Of a stretch of 64,000 nucleotides of DNA, positions 16,423 to 25,367 are shown piece by piece (position 1 is the first letter of the stretch; every line of letters starts with the position of its first letter). The position numbers and the translations under genes are program-made. This DNA comes from Deltaproteobacteria bacterium. GTDB lineage: Bacteria; Desulfobacterota; Binatia; Binatales; Binataceae. The stretch covers positions 1 through 64,000 of the forward strand of contig JAJXZF010000083.1 of assembly GCA_021780225.1 (NCBI GenBank). The letters run 5' to 3'. The notes beneath the pieces are model-generated. The model was not told the DNA's origin. It was given only the letters and a program-made list of their open reading frames with translations, and ran no database searches.

Positions 16423-16773
16423 ATGATGCGTGGTGGAATTTGGAAAGTGGCGTTGCTCAACTGGGTGATGCTGGCGGCGGCCGCTGGCAGCAGCCCCAAC
16501 CAGCCCAACTGGCAGGCGGCCGGCAGCTATGCGAGCGCGACTGATTGCATCGCGGCGATCGGAGAAAAGCTGGCGGCGGGATCGGTGGTCAGCGGCATCG
16601 CGGGATGGGCGAGCGGCGCGCTCGGCGCCAATTCAGGCTCGAGCGGACAAGCCGCGAACACGACGCCGATGGTCTGTCTGCCGTCCAGCCATCCATGGGT
16701 GACAGGCGCCGCGGGCGCGGGGTCGGCGGGCGGCGGCGCGGCGGCGCAACCCACCGCGTCCGCCACGCCGTGA
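16423..16773 (+). CDS. Small secreted Ala/Gly/Ser-rich protein
   Basis: A 116-residue predicted exported protein. A hydrophobic N-terminus (IWKVALLNWVMLAAAAG) is followed by SYASATDCIAAIGEKLAAG, a linker rich in Gly, Ser and Ala, and a second Cys in PMVCLPSSHPW, which could form a disulfide with the first. A GGAG stands eight bases before the ATG at 16423; ATG 16426 is an equal alternative. I do not recognise the family, and low complexity limits confidence. Confidence 0.55.
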   Translation: MMRGGIWKVALLNWVMLAAAAGSSPNQPNWQAAGSYASATDCIAAIGEKLAAGSVVSGIAGWASGALGANSGSSGQAANTTPMVCLPSSHPWVTGAAGAGSAGGGAAAQPTASATP

Positions 16774-16800
16774 CGCCGTAATTCGCCGGCCGGCTGGCGC

Positions 16801-17346
16801 TTACGCGGGCGCCTTGCCCTCCGGCCAGCTCGGCACGCCGGCGTCGAGCTGAACCTTCGCGCTATTGAGATAGCCGGCCACCATTCGCCAGAAGCCGGCG
16901 ATCAACAGCAATTCAACCAGGTCCGATTCGGAGTAGGCGCGCTTGAGGGTCGCCCAGGTGGCGGGCGAAACCTCGGCCCGTTCGTGGATCTCGTCGGCCA
17001 GCCGGATCAGGGCGCGATCGACGTCGCTGTAGCTCTTGCACGAGTCCGGATTGCGCACGCCAAGGATTTCCTCCTCGCTGATCTTGAGGTCCCGCGATAC
17101 CCGCACGTGCTGGCAGAACTCGTATTCCGATCGCGTCCGCCATCCGGTGCGCAGGATAATCAGTTCGCGGGCGCGCGCGTTCACGGTGTTGCGGAACATG
17201 AGCGTGGTCAGCATCGTGGCCATGGCGCCGCTGGCCGTCGGATTGTTGAGCATCGTGCGGAACACGTTGAGCGGCGCGAGCCGCTCGTCGATATGATTGG
17301 CGCGTGCGCGCGCGAGCGCCTCTTCGGTCGGCAACATGGGAATCAT
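16801..17346 (-). CDS. Carboxymuconolactone decarboxylase-family protein
   Basis: The 181-residue protein has the CMD/AhpD core: TLMFRNTVNARARELIILRTGW, then YEFCQHVRVSRD and a C-terminal VELLLIAGFWRMVAGYLN. It keeps one Cys (EFCQH) and lacks the AhpD CxxC pair, so peroxidase activity is doubtful. Such proteins often sit in catabolic gene sets with unknown substrates. The start at 17346 follows a GGGAGG; in-frame sequence upstream shows no family similarity. A paralogue lies at 61433-61990. Confidence 0.85.
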   Translation of the reverse strand: MIPMLPTEEALARARANHIDERLAPLNVFRTMLNNPTASGAMATMLTTLMFRNTVNARARELIILRTGWRTRSEYEFCQHVRVSRDLKISEEEILGVRNPDSCKSYSDVDRALIRLADEIHERAEVSPATWATLKRAYSESDLVELLLIAGFWRMVAGYLNSAKVQLDAGVPSWPEGKAPA

Positions 17347-17539
17347 CGGTCGTATCCTCCCGGAAAGCGTGATTTGCGGCAGGTTACGCCGTCCGCGCCC
17401 GCTCCGGCAACCCCGCGCGGCGCTGTCCGATCGCGCCGATTTACTCGTCAAATACAGGCCGTTGCGGAGCGCGCGGCGAAGCGCCAGCTTTGAATATCGA
17501 TGGCAAATGCGGGGCTGGTCCGCTTTTCCCAGTGGAAGA

Positions 17540-18409
17540 TCAATGATCGGCGGCGGGCCTGCTTGTGGCCGGCTGCCTGCACATTGCAGTACCGGGATAG
17601 CGCGCGCAAAACGCACGCATCCGTTTATCTCGGGCTGCTTGCTCTTCCAGTTTGTGGCCGCCGATTTCCTTGAACGTCGCCTCGGCGTCCTGCAGCAGAT
17701 CCGGGTCGTCGCTGTTCAGCCACTGATAGGCGTGATTCAGGCCGGCCGTCGGATTGCGGCCAAGCACGCGCAGAATTTTGTCGCGTTCCATCGTCAGCCC
17801 GGCCAGCGTGTACTCGTAGTTGCGCTCGCCCGCAGCGACCTTCGCCTGAGTCTTGCTGATCTGTTGGTCGAGTTCGGGAAGGACTTGGTTGTCGTAATAG
17901 TTGGGGAAGTCGCGGCTCGCCTCGACGTATTTGCCGTTTTCAGGTCGATATACGGCGGGCCAATAAAATTTCAGTGGGCCGGAGTTTTCGACGACCAGTT
18001 TCGAAAGAATCAGCTCGTCTTTTCCGTCGCCGTTGAGATCCTTGATCGTAGCGTGAAGATCGCCGCCTCCGTTGTATGATTGCATGGCGACTCTGCCTTT
18101 GGCGTCTTTGGTGAAGATAGACAAAAAGACGCAGCAAGGGCCTGCGCTTTCGAGCGTCGTCAACTCATATTCGCCATTGCCGAAAAGATCGACCCATCGA
18201 AACTGCAAAATCTCGTTGGGTTTTATCGCATCAGGCCTGTTCTCGCCGCCCGACCAATCATTGATAAACCGCACGATGGCGTTTTTGTCAAAACCCTTGA
18301 GCGTCTCCAGGTTGGATGAATTCCACGGCAAACTTGCGATATCGGCGCCGAACGCCAGGCCAGCAAAGGCGATCACAAAAAGGATAGCAAGCGAAAAGGT
18401 ATTTTTCAT
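17540..18409 (-). CDS. Secreted protein with an FG-GAP-like repeat
   Basis: The 289-residue protein starts with a signal peptide (MKNTFSLAILFVIAFAGLAFG) and ends with a Cys-containing, Pro/Ala-rich tail. The middle holds DLFGNGEYEL and TIKDLNGDGKDELIL, which look like VCBS/FG-GAP calcium-binding blades. The C-terminal half is helical, with a possible coiled coil near 190-230. It probably acts in the periplasm or outside. It lies directly downstream of the frameshifted lysozyme-like gene on the same strand, and both look less GC-rich than their neighbours. Function unknown. Confidence 0.75.
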   Translation of the reverse strand: MKNTFSLAILFVIAFAGLAFGADIASLPWNSSNLETLKGFDKNAIVRFINDWSGGENRPDAIKPNEILQFRWVDLFGNGEYELTTLESAGPCCVFLSIFTKDAKGRVAMQSYNGGGDLHATIKDLNGDGKDELILSKLVVENSGPLKFYWPAVYRPENGKYVEASRDFPNYYDNQVLPELDQQISKTQAKVAAGERNYEYTLAGLTMERDKILRVLGRNPTAGLNHAYQWLNSDDPDLLQDAEATFKEIGGHKLEEQAARDKRMRAFCARYPGTAMCRQPATSRPAADH

Positions 18410-18433
18410 TGGTCCAATCCTTTCAATACTGAA

Positions 18434-20241
18434 TTACTGCAAATTATCTGTCACGCCTCCCTGCTTAAGTGAGTTGTACCACGAATCGTACTTATTATTG
18501 CTAACATACAAGACCGCATTTGGATCGTTAAACCAGCAATCGCTTCCCGCTGGACAGATATATTGCGCTGTAAGATCAGGATTATTTGTTGCGTCGTTCA
18601 CAGCCCAAGTCCAATCCGATCCACTACAGGTCCATATGCTGTTGTTTTTATTCGATGAGATACTGCCTGTACAAACTGGTATGTAAAATAGCGAGCCTGC
18701 GATACATGGATCGACGGCATTACAAGCGGCTGCGTAGCCGCCATAGAGCGTTAGAGCCATATTTTCTCTTTCGACTGCCGTAAGTTGGCGTAATATGCTA
18801 CTATCCGAATTAACGTGCGCGGCGATACCCTCTTTTGCATAGCCGTTAATAATATAGTTTTCAAAACGGACGGCGTCTTGAACTTTATCATCGTTTTTTC
18901 CACCGTTACTGAAAAGATTGACCGCATCGATGGCGTTCTGCGTCCAGTTCCATGCATTTGGATCGCCGCCTGTGCCGGTTTGGACGGCGGCTGTCGCCAT
19001 TTGCATCAGGCCGATATATTCGCCGCGCGGCGCCTGCGAGGTTTGAACATTCTCATCCGGCCATTTGGCAAGTTCACTCCGAGATCCGCTTTCAAGTTGA
19101 AGAGGTCGGAGTTGGGTGGATTGTCTGCAGGACTTGTGAATTGCCGGTACTGCGTCTCGTGATACGCGATTCCGGTCATCAGGTTGTTGGTGGGCGTGCC
19201 ATCATTGACGAGGTATTTTTGATACGAGGAGCTTTGCGGGTAGAGGCTGTCGAGTAGCGGGGTGATTACGTCTTGCGGATTGGTCGAAGTTGCCGGTCCG
19301 GGGATGCCGCCTGCCGGCCCCTCGATATAGAACGTCTCGCAATCCTGTATCGTGCTGCCGTCGCTGGCCGTAGTTGAAGCCGTGGCGCTCACTTGGCCGC
19401 CCTCGTTCTGGTAGGTCTCTTCCTGTTGCTGTCCGCTGGCGGTGTTGAAGGTGCGGGGGCCGTCAGTGATGCTCGTGCCTTTGCCGGTGGTTGCGTAAGC
19501 GCTGGTCGAGTATTGCAGCGTCGCGCTCCAGCTGATGGTATTGCCGGTATTGGTATTTGCGGCGAAGCACGCCGCGGTTTCGTTGCCCTGAGCGTTAACG
19601 GGAGAGGGGCAAACCGCATCGGTCGCCGTGTAATTCTGATCAGCCGCGAGATCGACCAGCGTCACCGCATTCCAATTGTTGGGCGGCGTTGGCGAGGTGA
19701 TGGCGAGCGGGCTTTGAGGATTGTGCGCAACGCTGAAGGCGCTCTTTGAGCCGGACACCAGCGTTCCGTTGTCGAAAAGGCTAATCGTCCATGTTCCGAT
19801 CGTGTGGAAACATTGACATATATTGGTGGTGACGGCCTCTGCAAAATCGATATTGTTGCCGCCGGTGCACCAATGTTGGCTGTCGCTCCCGACAAAGCAA
19901 CCGAGGTTTGAGTTCCAGGTCAGGCTGTACATGAGCAGCGCCGTTCCGTCAGGCTCAAGCGCCTGCCACGAGATCGTTTCACCGTCAGCCAGATTCGAGA
20001 TTAATGCTTCCACTGCGACGGACTGATCCGAACTGTTGACCTGTCCTGTGACGCCGCTGCCGGGCGCGGGGAGGACGGAGCAATTTATCGCTTGGCATCC
20101 CTGACCGGCAAAGAAAGCGCCCTCGGCATTTTCGGTGGCGAAATCGTAGGCCGCCTTCATGGATACCGCAGCGGTTGCCGTTTCTATTCCGCTTAAGAAG
20201 CAGAAAACCAAAACCAACGCGCCAATGGATGTCTTGAACAC
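18434..20241 (-). pseudogene. Secreted lytic-transglycosylase-like protein, split by a frameshift
   Basis: Two minus-strand frames belong to one protein. The first (20241-19006) has a signal peptide, a long Thr/Ser/Asn-rich region with paired Cys, and then GIAYHETQYRQF with a catalytic-type Glu. Near 19095-19105, at FNL, the sense passes to the other frame as ESGSRSELAKWPDENVQTS, then RGEYIGLMQMATAAV and on to the stop at 18434. HETQYRQF followed by GLMQ is the lysozyme/SLT pattern, and it becomes continuous only if one base is restored. Without the shift the first frame ends in an arginine-rich nonsense tail. It is either a pseudogene or a sequencing error. The GTG start follows GGGGG. Confidence 0.65.
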
Positions 20242-20519
20242 TCTAAATTTCCCCCAGAGTGTGTTGGCGGCAAAATAGATCGATGCGGATAAAATCTCAA
20301 ATCATCTTAAAACAATAATCCACACCTTATACGGCGCATCATATTTGCAAGAGAATTTCTGAGTCGATGAATTATGTGAAAGGCGTTCAAAACGAGCGGC
20401 CGTGAACCGAATCGCTGCCGATTTAAGGCCGTTGCAGAGGACGCGGCGACGTGCCAGCCTTCGATTATATGGCGAACGCTCGGGCGACGAATTCAGGCCG
20501 CGGAAACTCGCAGGTGCGG

Positions 20520-21047
20520 GTGATTTTCCGGTATGCCGCCCGGTTGGGATTGGCGCTTGCGGCGGGCGCGCTCGCCGGATGTTTCGGCTCGGGCGGCGCG
20601 ATGTCGAATCCATTCGCTTCGCCGCCGACGCCCCAGCAACAGGCCGCCGACATCGATCCGATGCTGCAGGCCGCCGGTTTCACGGCGCTGCCCGCCGCGA
20701 CTCCGCAGCAGATCGCCGAACTCAAATCGCTGCCGCCTTTGCAGATGTCCAGCTACGCCGACGCCAACGGCGTGACGCACTACTGGATGGCCGATCCGGA
20801 CAGTTGCAACTGCCTGTTCCACGGCGGCGAGGAGGCCTACCAGCGCTACGAAAATATCAAGCTGGAAAATCAGGTGGCCGAGCGCGATCGCCAGGCGATG
20901 GAAGCGCAGCAGATGCAGCAGCAGCAAATGATGATGGGCCCCGGAATGTTTGGTCCGCCGGGCTTCGGCTACGGTTCCGGGTTCGGATTTGGCGGCGGCT
21001 TCGGCGGATTCGGCTTCGGCGGCCCCGGAATCGGCATCGCTTTCTGA
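20520..21047 (+). CDS. Lipoprotein with Gln/Met- and Gly/Phe-rich tail
   Basis: From GTG 20520 the protein is 175 residues and opens with a classic lipoprotein signal (RYAARLGLALAAGALAGC), with the lipobox LAGC. An in-frame ATG at 20451 would add 23 residues ahead of the signal. The mature part has PTPQQQAADIDPML, a CNC-containing segment (DPDSCNCLFHGGEEAYQRYE), a helix rich in Gln and Met, and a C-terminal run of Gly and Phe. The CNC block looks like the functional core. Family not recognised; probably an envelope lipoprotein. Confidence 0.65.
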   Translation: MIFRYAARLGLALAAGALAGCFGSGGAMSNPFASPPTPQQQAADIDPMLQAAGFTALPAATPQQIAELKSLPPLQMSSYADANGVTHYWMADPDSCNCLFHGGEEAYQRYENIKLENQVAERDRQAMEAQQMQQQQMMMGPGMFGPPGFGYGSGFGFGGGFGGFGFGGPGIGIAF

Positions 21048-21110
21048 ACGAACGGCTCGGGACGCGCGGACAATCGCGTTTTCACGCGCCGGCCGGTAAC
21101 ATTTTCCATA

Positions 21111-22043
21111 ATGGCTGAAGGGATTTTGCGATCGCATCGCCGGCGCGTGCTGGTGACCGGCGCCGCCGGCTTTATCGGCTCGCATCTTACCGACGCGCTG
21201 ATCGAACGAGGCGAACAGGTGCGCGCGCTTGACAATTTCGCCTCAGGCGCGCGCGAGAACCTGAACGCCGCGGCGGAACTATGCGTCGGCGACGTGCGCA
21301 ATATCGATTCGATTCGCCCCGCGATGGCGGACGTCGATTGCGTTTTCCATCTCGCCGCGATGCCGCGCGTGATGCTGTCGATCGAGCGGCCGGTCGAGAC
21401 CGATCTGGTCAACGTGATCGGCACGCTTAACGTTTTGATCGCCGCGCGCGAGGCGGGCGTCAGCCGCTTTATCTACGCCGGATCGTCGTCGGTGTACGGC
21501 GAGCAGCCCACGATGCCGCTGGTCGAAACGATGACGCCGAATCCGCTCAATCCCTACGCGCTGCAAAAGCTCGCCGCCGAGCAGTATGTCCGGATGTTCC
21601 ATCGGCTGCACGGGATGCCGGCGGTGACGCTGCGCTACTTCAACGTGTACGGTCCGCGGATGGCGACCGAGGGCGCCTATGTCACCGTGATCGGCGTCTT
21701 TCTTCGCGCGAAGCTCGCCAACCGCCCGCTGACGATCAACGGCGACGGCGAACAGACGCGCGATTTCACCCATGTGCGCGACGTCGTGCGCGCCAACCTG
21801 GCCGCGATGGATTGCGCGATCGCCGACGGCCGCGCGCTCAATATCGGCCGCGGCCGCGCGATCAGCGTCAATCGAATCGCGCGGATAATCGGCGGTCCGG
21901 TCGTTCACGCCCCCGCGCGGCCCGGCGATCCGCGCCACACGCTGGCCGATCTCTCCGCGGCGCGCGAAGTCCTTGGATGGACGCCCGAGGTCGATACCGA
22001 AGACGGCGTGCGCGAACTGATGCGGCTGGCCGGATGCGCCTGA
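21111..22043 (+). CDS. NAD-dependent nucleotide-sugar epimerase/dehydratase
   Basis: A 310-residue extended short-chain dehydrogenase. It has the NAD-binding VLVTGAAGFIGSHL (GxxGxxG), the catalytic Ser/Thr region YAGSSSVYGE, the YxxxK pair in NPYALQK (about residue 148), and RYFNVYGPRM and GDGEQTRDFTHVRD typical of UDP-glucose 4-epimerase-like enzymes. It probably interconverts nucleotide sugars for surface glycans. The exact sugar cannot be told from the motifs. It stands alone between the lipoprotein and a MITE. Confidence 0.9.
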   Translation: MAEGILRSHRRRVLVTGAAGFIGSHLTDALIERGEQVRALDNFASGARENLNAAAELCVGDVRNIDSIRPAMADVDCVFHLAAMPRVMLSIERPVETDLVNVIGTLNVLIAAREAGVSRFIYAGSSSVYGEQPTMPLVETMTPNPLNPYALQKLAAEQYVRMFHRLHGMPAVTLRYFNVYGPRMATEGAYVTVIGVFLRAKLANRPLTINGDGEQTRDFTHVRDVVRANLAAMDCAIADGRALNIGRGRAISVNRIARIIGGPVVHAPARPGDPRHTLADLSAAREVLGWTPEVDTEDGVRELMRLAGCA

Positions 22044-22061
22044 AGCCGCCGCGCGCTCAGC

Positions 22062-22214
22062 CTGGTGTGGCGTCCCCTGAATAAGTTTGCCCTTTGCGTC
22101 TATCTTGCGCTCGGCGCGGATGCCCGGATCAAGTCCGGGCATGACTAACTATGTTCGTCATTGCCGGGCCCAGACCCGGCAATCCACCCCTGGTCGCCCC
22201 GCGGCGCGCTCAGC
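22062..22214 (+). repeat. MITE-like repeat, copy A (right end missing)
   Basis: The copy begins with TGGTGTGGCGTCCCCTGAATAA and contains both palindromes of the family (ATGCCCGGA-TCAAG-TCCGGGCAT and TTGCCGGG-CCCAGA-CCCGGCAA). It stops after GGTCGCCCCGCGG, losing about 60 bases including the right inverted repeat. The 13-mer GCGCGCTCAGCCT occurs on both sides (22051-22063 and 22204-22216). It fills the gap between two convergent genes. Confidence 0.8.
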
Positions 22215-23441
22215 CTAGGCCGGCTTGCTGAAAAGTACGCCGCCGCGCGTCAGCCGATCGATCTCGCCGGGCGCGTAACCGAGATAATCCGACAGCACGC
22301 GCGCGTTGTGCTCGCCCAGCAACGGCGCCTCGAGCTCCAGCTCGGCGGGAAAATTCGAGAAGCGCAGCGGAAAGCCCGGCACCTGCAAATCGCCCATCAG
22401 CCGATCGTGAATCGTGCGCACCGTGCGCCGTTCGATCAAGTGCGGATGCGCCATCGCCTGCTCGACCGTCAGCACCGGCGCCGAAGGTATCCGCGCCGCG
22501 CGCAGCGCTTCGACCGCGGCCTCGCTGTTCGGCAGCCGCGCCAGCCACGCCTCGACGATCTTGATTATCTCGGGCCGGTTTTTCAGCCGGGTCGCGTTGT
22601 CGATGAAGCGCGGATCTTTGCCGAGTTCCGGCCGGCCCATGATTTCGCACAGCTTCATCCAGTGATGGTCCAGCCAGGCCATGATGAAAATCCAACCGTT
22701 GTGCGCCTTGAACATCCCGGCCGGGCACAACGACGGATAGTGCTGGCCGCTGCGCACGGGCTTCTGCGCGCCGCCGCTGGCGCTGACCGTCTGCACGCTC
22801 CAGTCGTGGTAGTGGAAATAGGAATCGAGCAGCGAGACGTCGATAAATTGCCCCTCGCCGGTGCGGTCGCGATAGAACAGCGCGCAGGCGATCGCGGCAA
22901 GGCCGTGCACGCCCGTCGAAACGTCGCCGATCGCGAGCATCGGCGGATACGGCGGGCCGTCGATTTCGCCGCTGAGCGAGGTCACGCCCGCATACGCCTG
23001 GCCGACAAAATCGTACCCGGGATCGTTCGCCAGCGGACCGGTCTGGCCGAAAGTCGAAACCGAGCACATGATGATTTTCGGATTGAGCTTGCGCACCTCT
23101 TCGTAGCCAAGTCCCATCCGCCCGATCACGCCCGGCGCGAAATTCTCGACCATCACGTCCACTTTCGCGATCAGCCGGCGCAGGATTTCCCTGGCTTCCG
23201 GCGCGCGGGGATCGAGGCACAGGCTCAGTTTGCCGCGGTTCTGCTGCACGAAATAGCCGCTGCGATCGTTTTTGAGATACGGGACGCCGCGCGAACGGTC
23301 GCCGTCGGGCGCCAGCTCCACCTTGATCACTTCCGCGCCCATCTCCGCCATCAGCTTGGTCACCGTCGGCCCTGCGACGAACTGCGTGAAATCGAGGGCC
23401 TTGATGCCGTCAAGCACATGCCTTTGCGATCCTGCCGCCAT
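22215..23441 (-). CDS. Family III CoA-transferase (CaiB/BaiF)
   Basis: A 408-residue family III acyl-CoA transferase. It begins LDGIKALDFTQFVAGPTVTKLMAEMGAEVIKVE and shows SLCLDPRAPEAR, VENFAPGVIGRMGLGYE and YDFVGQAYAG. The catalytic Asp lies in AIGDVSTGVHG at about residue 169, as in formyl-CoA transferase. It moves CoA between carboxylic acids; the substrate is not visible. AGGAGG stands at ideal spacing before the ATG at 23441. It is divergent from the VOC/FAH pair, suggesting a shared catabolic theme. Confidence 0.93.
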   Translation of the reverse strand: MAAGSQRHVLDGIKALDFTQFVAGPTVTKLMAEMGAEVIKVELAPDGDRSRGVPYLKNDRSGYFVQQNRGKLSLCLDPRAPEAREILRRLIAKVDVMVENFAPGVIGRMGLGYEEVRKLNPKIIMCSVSTFGQTGPLANDPGYDFVGQAYAGVTSLSGEIDGPPYPPMLAIGDVSTGVHGLAAIACALFYRDRTGEGQFIDVSLLDSYFHYHDWSVQTVSASGGAQKPVRSGQHYPSLCPAGMFKAHNGWIFIMAWLDHHWMKLCEIMGRPELGKDPRFIDNATRLKNRPEIIKIVEAWLARLPNSEAAVEALRAARIPSAPVLTVEQAMAHPHLIERRTVRTIHDRLMGDLQVPGFPLRFSNFPAELELEAPLLGEHNARVLSDYLGYAPGEIDRLTRGGVLFSKPA

Positions 23442-23642
23442 CGTCGATCCTCCTGAAACCCGCGCCGTGTCGATGGGCGAAAACGAAGCGATGCGCTTCG
23501 CTCCGGGCGCCGTCCTGTTCGTGCTGTAGCAATTGCGACGCCGGCTCGGCAAGGCGCGCGCGGTCGCGGCGGCCGATATGAATTTGCTATGGTCGGTTAA
23601 AATCCGGCGCGACGCGACCGCGCCGGCGAGGGAGCAAAGCCA

Positions 23643-24245
23643 ATGGCTGAAAAAAGTTCCGCTCATCCCGACGCCGCCGCGGCGCCGATTCCGCCCGCCA
23701 AGTTCGCCCACGCCGTGCTGCGCACCACGCGGCTCAACGAGATGCGCGAATGGTATCGCGCCGTGCTCGGCGCGCGGGTCGTGTTCCAGACCCCGATGCT
23801 CGCGTTCATGACCTACGACGACGAGCATCATCGCCTCGCGCTCGCGGCGTTCCCCGGCACGGTCGAACGTCCGCCGCGCTCGGCCGGACTCGACCATCTC
23901 GCCTACACCTACGCGAATCTCGGCGATCTGGTCGCGACCTACGAACGGCTCAAGGCCGCCGGCATCGCGCCGGTCGCCAACATCAATCACGGGATGACGA
24001 CCTCGATGTACTATCGCGATCCGGACGGCAACAAGGTCGAGCTGCAGATCGACAATTTTCCGGATACGGAATCGCTCAACGCATTTTTCAAAACCGCCGG
24101 CTTCGCCAAAAATCCGATCGGCGTCGATTTCGATCCCGACGATCTCGCGCGCCGTTATCACGCCGGCGAACCCGCCGCCGAACTGATCCGCTACCGCGCC
24201 GAAAAAGGACTCAATCGCGCCACCATGGCGCGGCTCGGCGAATAG
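23643..24245 (+). CDS. VOC-family (extradiol dioxygenase-like) protein
   Basis: A 200-residue vicinal-oxygen-chelate protein. Metal-ligand-type residues are seen in KFAHAVL (about residue 23), in LDHLAYTY (about 84) and in NKVELQID (about 135), the layout of one metal centre. The sequence resembles the catalytic half of catechol 2,3-dioxygenase-type enzymes. It is followed after 20 bases by an FAH-family hydrolase, the usual partner in aromatic meta-cleavage routes, so ring cleavage of a catechol-like compound is plausible but unproven. Confidence 0.88.
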   Translation: MAEKSSAHPDAAAAPIPPAKFAHAVLRTTRLNEMREWYRAVLGARVVFQTPMLAFMTYDDEHHRLALAAFPGTVERPPRSAGLDHLAYTYANLGDLVATYERLKAAGIAPVANINHGMTTSMYYRDPDGNKVELQIDNFPDTESLNAFFKTAGFAKNPIGVDFDPDDLARRYHAGEPAAELIRYRAEKGLNRATMARLGE

Positions 24246-24265
24246 TCATTGGGGGGAATTTGCAG

Positions 24266-25138
24266 ATGAAACTTGCGACCTTCACGCATGACGGCGTTAC
24301 CCGGATCGGCGTGGTGATCGGCGGCGAAATCGCCGATTTGGGCGAATCCGCGCCGGAACTGCCGCGCGAACTCGGCGCCCTGTTGGCGGCGGGCCCGGAC
24401 GCGCTCGATCGCGCCGGACGCGCCGCCGCGCGCGCCCCGCGGCTGGATCTGGAGGAGGTGAAGCTGGCGGCGCCGATCGCGCGTCCGCCCGAATTTCTGG
24501 CGATCGGCCTCAATTACGCCGACCATATCGCCGAGTCCGGGATGAAGAAGCCGGAGTTTCCGCTCTTCTTCAACAAGCAATCGAGCTGCGTCGCCGGGCC
24601 CAACGACCCGATTCATCTGCCGCGCGTTTCCGCCGCGCTCGATTACGAGGGCGAACTGGGCTTCGTGATCGGCCGGCGCTGCCGCCATGTGCCGCGCGCC
24701 CGCGCGCATGAAGTGATCGCCGGCTATCTTGCCGTCAATGACGTGAGCGTGCGCGACTGGCAGTTCAAGGCGCAGACCATGACGCTGGGCAAATCGTTCG
24801 ACACGCACGGGCCGATCGGGCCGTGGCTGGTCACGGCGGATGAAATCGGCGATCCGCACGCGCTCGAACTGACCACCCGCGTCAACGGCGAAATCCGCCA
24901 GCATTCCAACACCAAAAATCTGGTGTTCGACTGCTACGCGATCGTCGAGACGCTTTCGACCGTCTTCACGCTGCTGCCCGGCACGATAATCTCGACCGGC
25001 ACGCCGGGCGGCGTGGCGTTCGCGATGAAGCCGCCGCGGTTCCTCAAGGCGGGCGACGTCGTGAGGATCGAAATCGAAAGAATCGGCGCGATCGAAAACC
25101 GCATCATCCCGGAACCGGATTCGACCGCAATGATCTAG
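24266..25138 (+). CDS. Fumarylacetoacetate hydrolase (FAH)-family protein
   Basis: A 290-residue FAH-family enzyme, hydrolase or isomerase of beta-diketo or hydroxymuconate-type acids. Conserved parts are AIGLNYADHIAESG, PLFFNKQSS, the metal ligands in LDYEGELGFVIG, GYLAVNDVSVRDWQ, KSFDTHGPIGPWL and STGTPGGVAFAM. It is probably co-transcribed with the VOC gene. Its TAG stop (25136-25138) is the first three bases of a MITE, so the insertion defines the present C-terminus (PEPDSTAMI). Confidence 0.92.
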   Translation: MKLATFTHDGVTRIGVVIGGEIADLGESAPELPRELGALLAAGPDALDRAGRAAARAPRLDLEEVKLAAPIARPPEFLAIGLNYADHIAESGMKKPEFPLFFNKQSSCVAGPNDPIHLPRVSAALDYEGELGFVIGRRCRHVPRARAHEVIAGYLAVNDVSVRDWQFKAQTMTLGKSFDTHGPIGPWLVTADEIGDPHALELTTRVNGEIRQHSNTKNLVFDCYAIVETLSTVFTLLPGTIISTGTPGGVAFAMKPPRFLKAGDVVRIEIERIGAIENRIIPEPDSTAMI

Positions 25139-25232
25139 TGTCCTGAGTTAGAAGTTAACAGCATATATTTATGCCAAAACATCAACAATTCAAAGGGTTT
25201 TTTCTTCAACGAATTTCAAACTCAGGACACTA
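25136..25232. mobile_element. Short TA-flanked MITE (IS630/Tc1-like ends)
   Basis: The ends are perfect 14-base inverted repeats, TAGTGTCCTGAGTT at 25136-25149 and AACTCAGGACACTA at 25219-25232, with further imperfect pairing inward. The 97-base element starts and ends with TA, as expected for TA-targeting IS630/mariner elements. The interior is AT-rich and non-coding. A decayed IS630-type transposase lies 0.5 kb away, but shared ends have not been shown. Confidence 0.8.
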
Positions 25233-25367
25233 AGGGCCGGTGCGCCCACAAAAAATGAAGGCCGCTTGGATGCCCATGCCGGATAGATTTTTCCCGCGCC
25301 GAATGACGGCATACCACCACAATCGGGAAATCACCTCAGCCAGCCGTTTACGTTCCTTAGGGGTCGC

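Noticed and set aside
22161-23456. Plus-strand open frame of 431 codons
   Set aside because: It is antisense to the CoA-transferase, has Arg/His/Gln-rich shadow composition and starts within the MITE.
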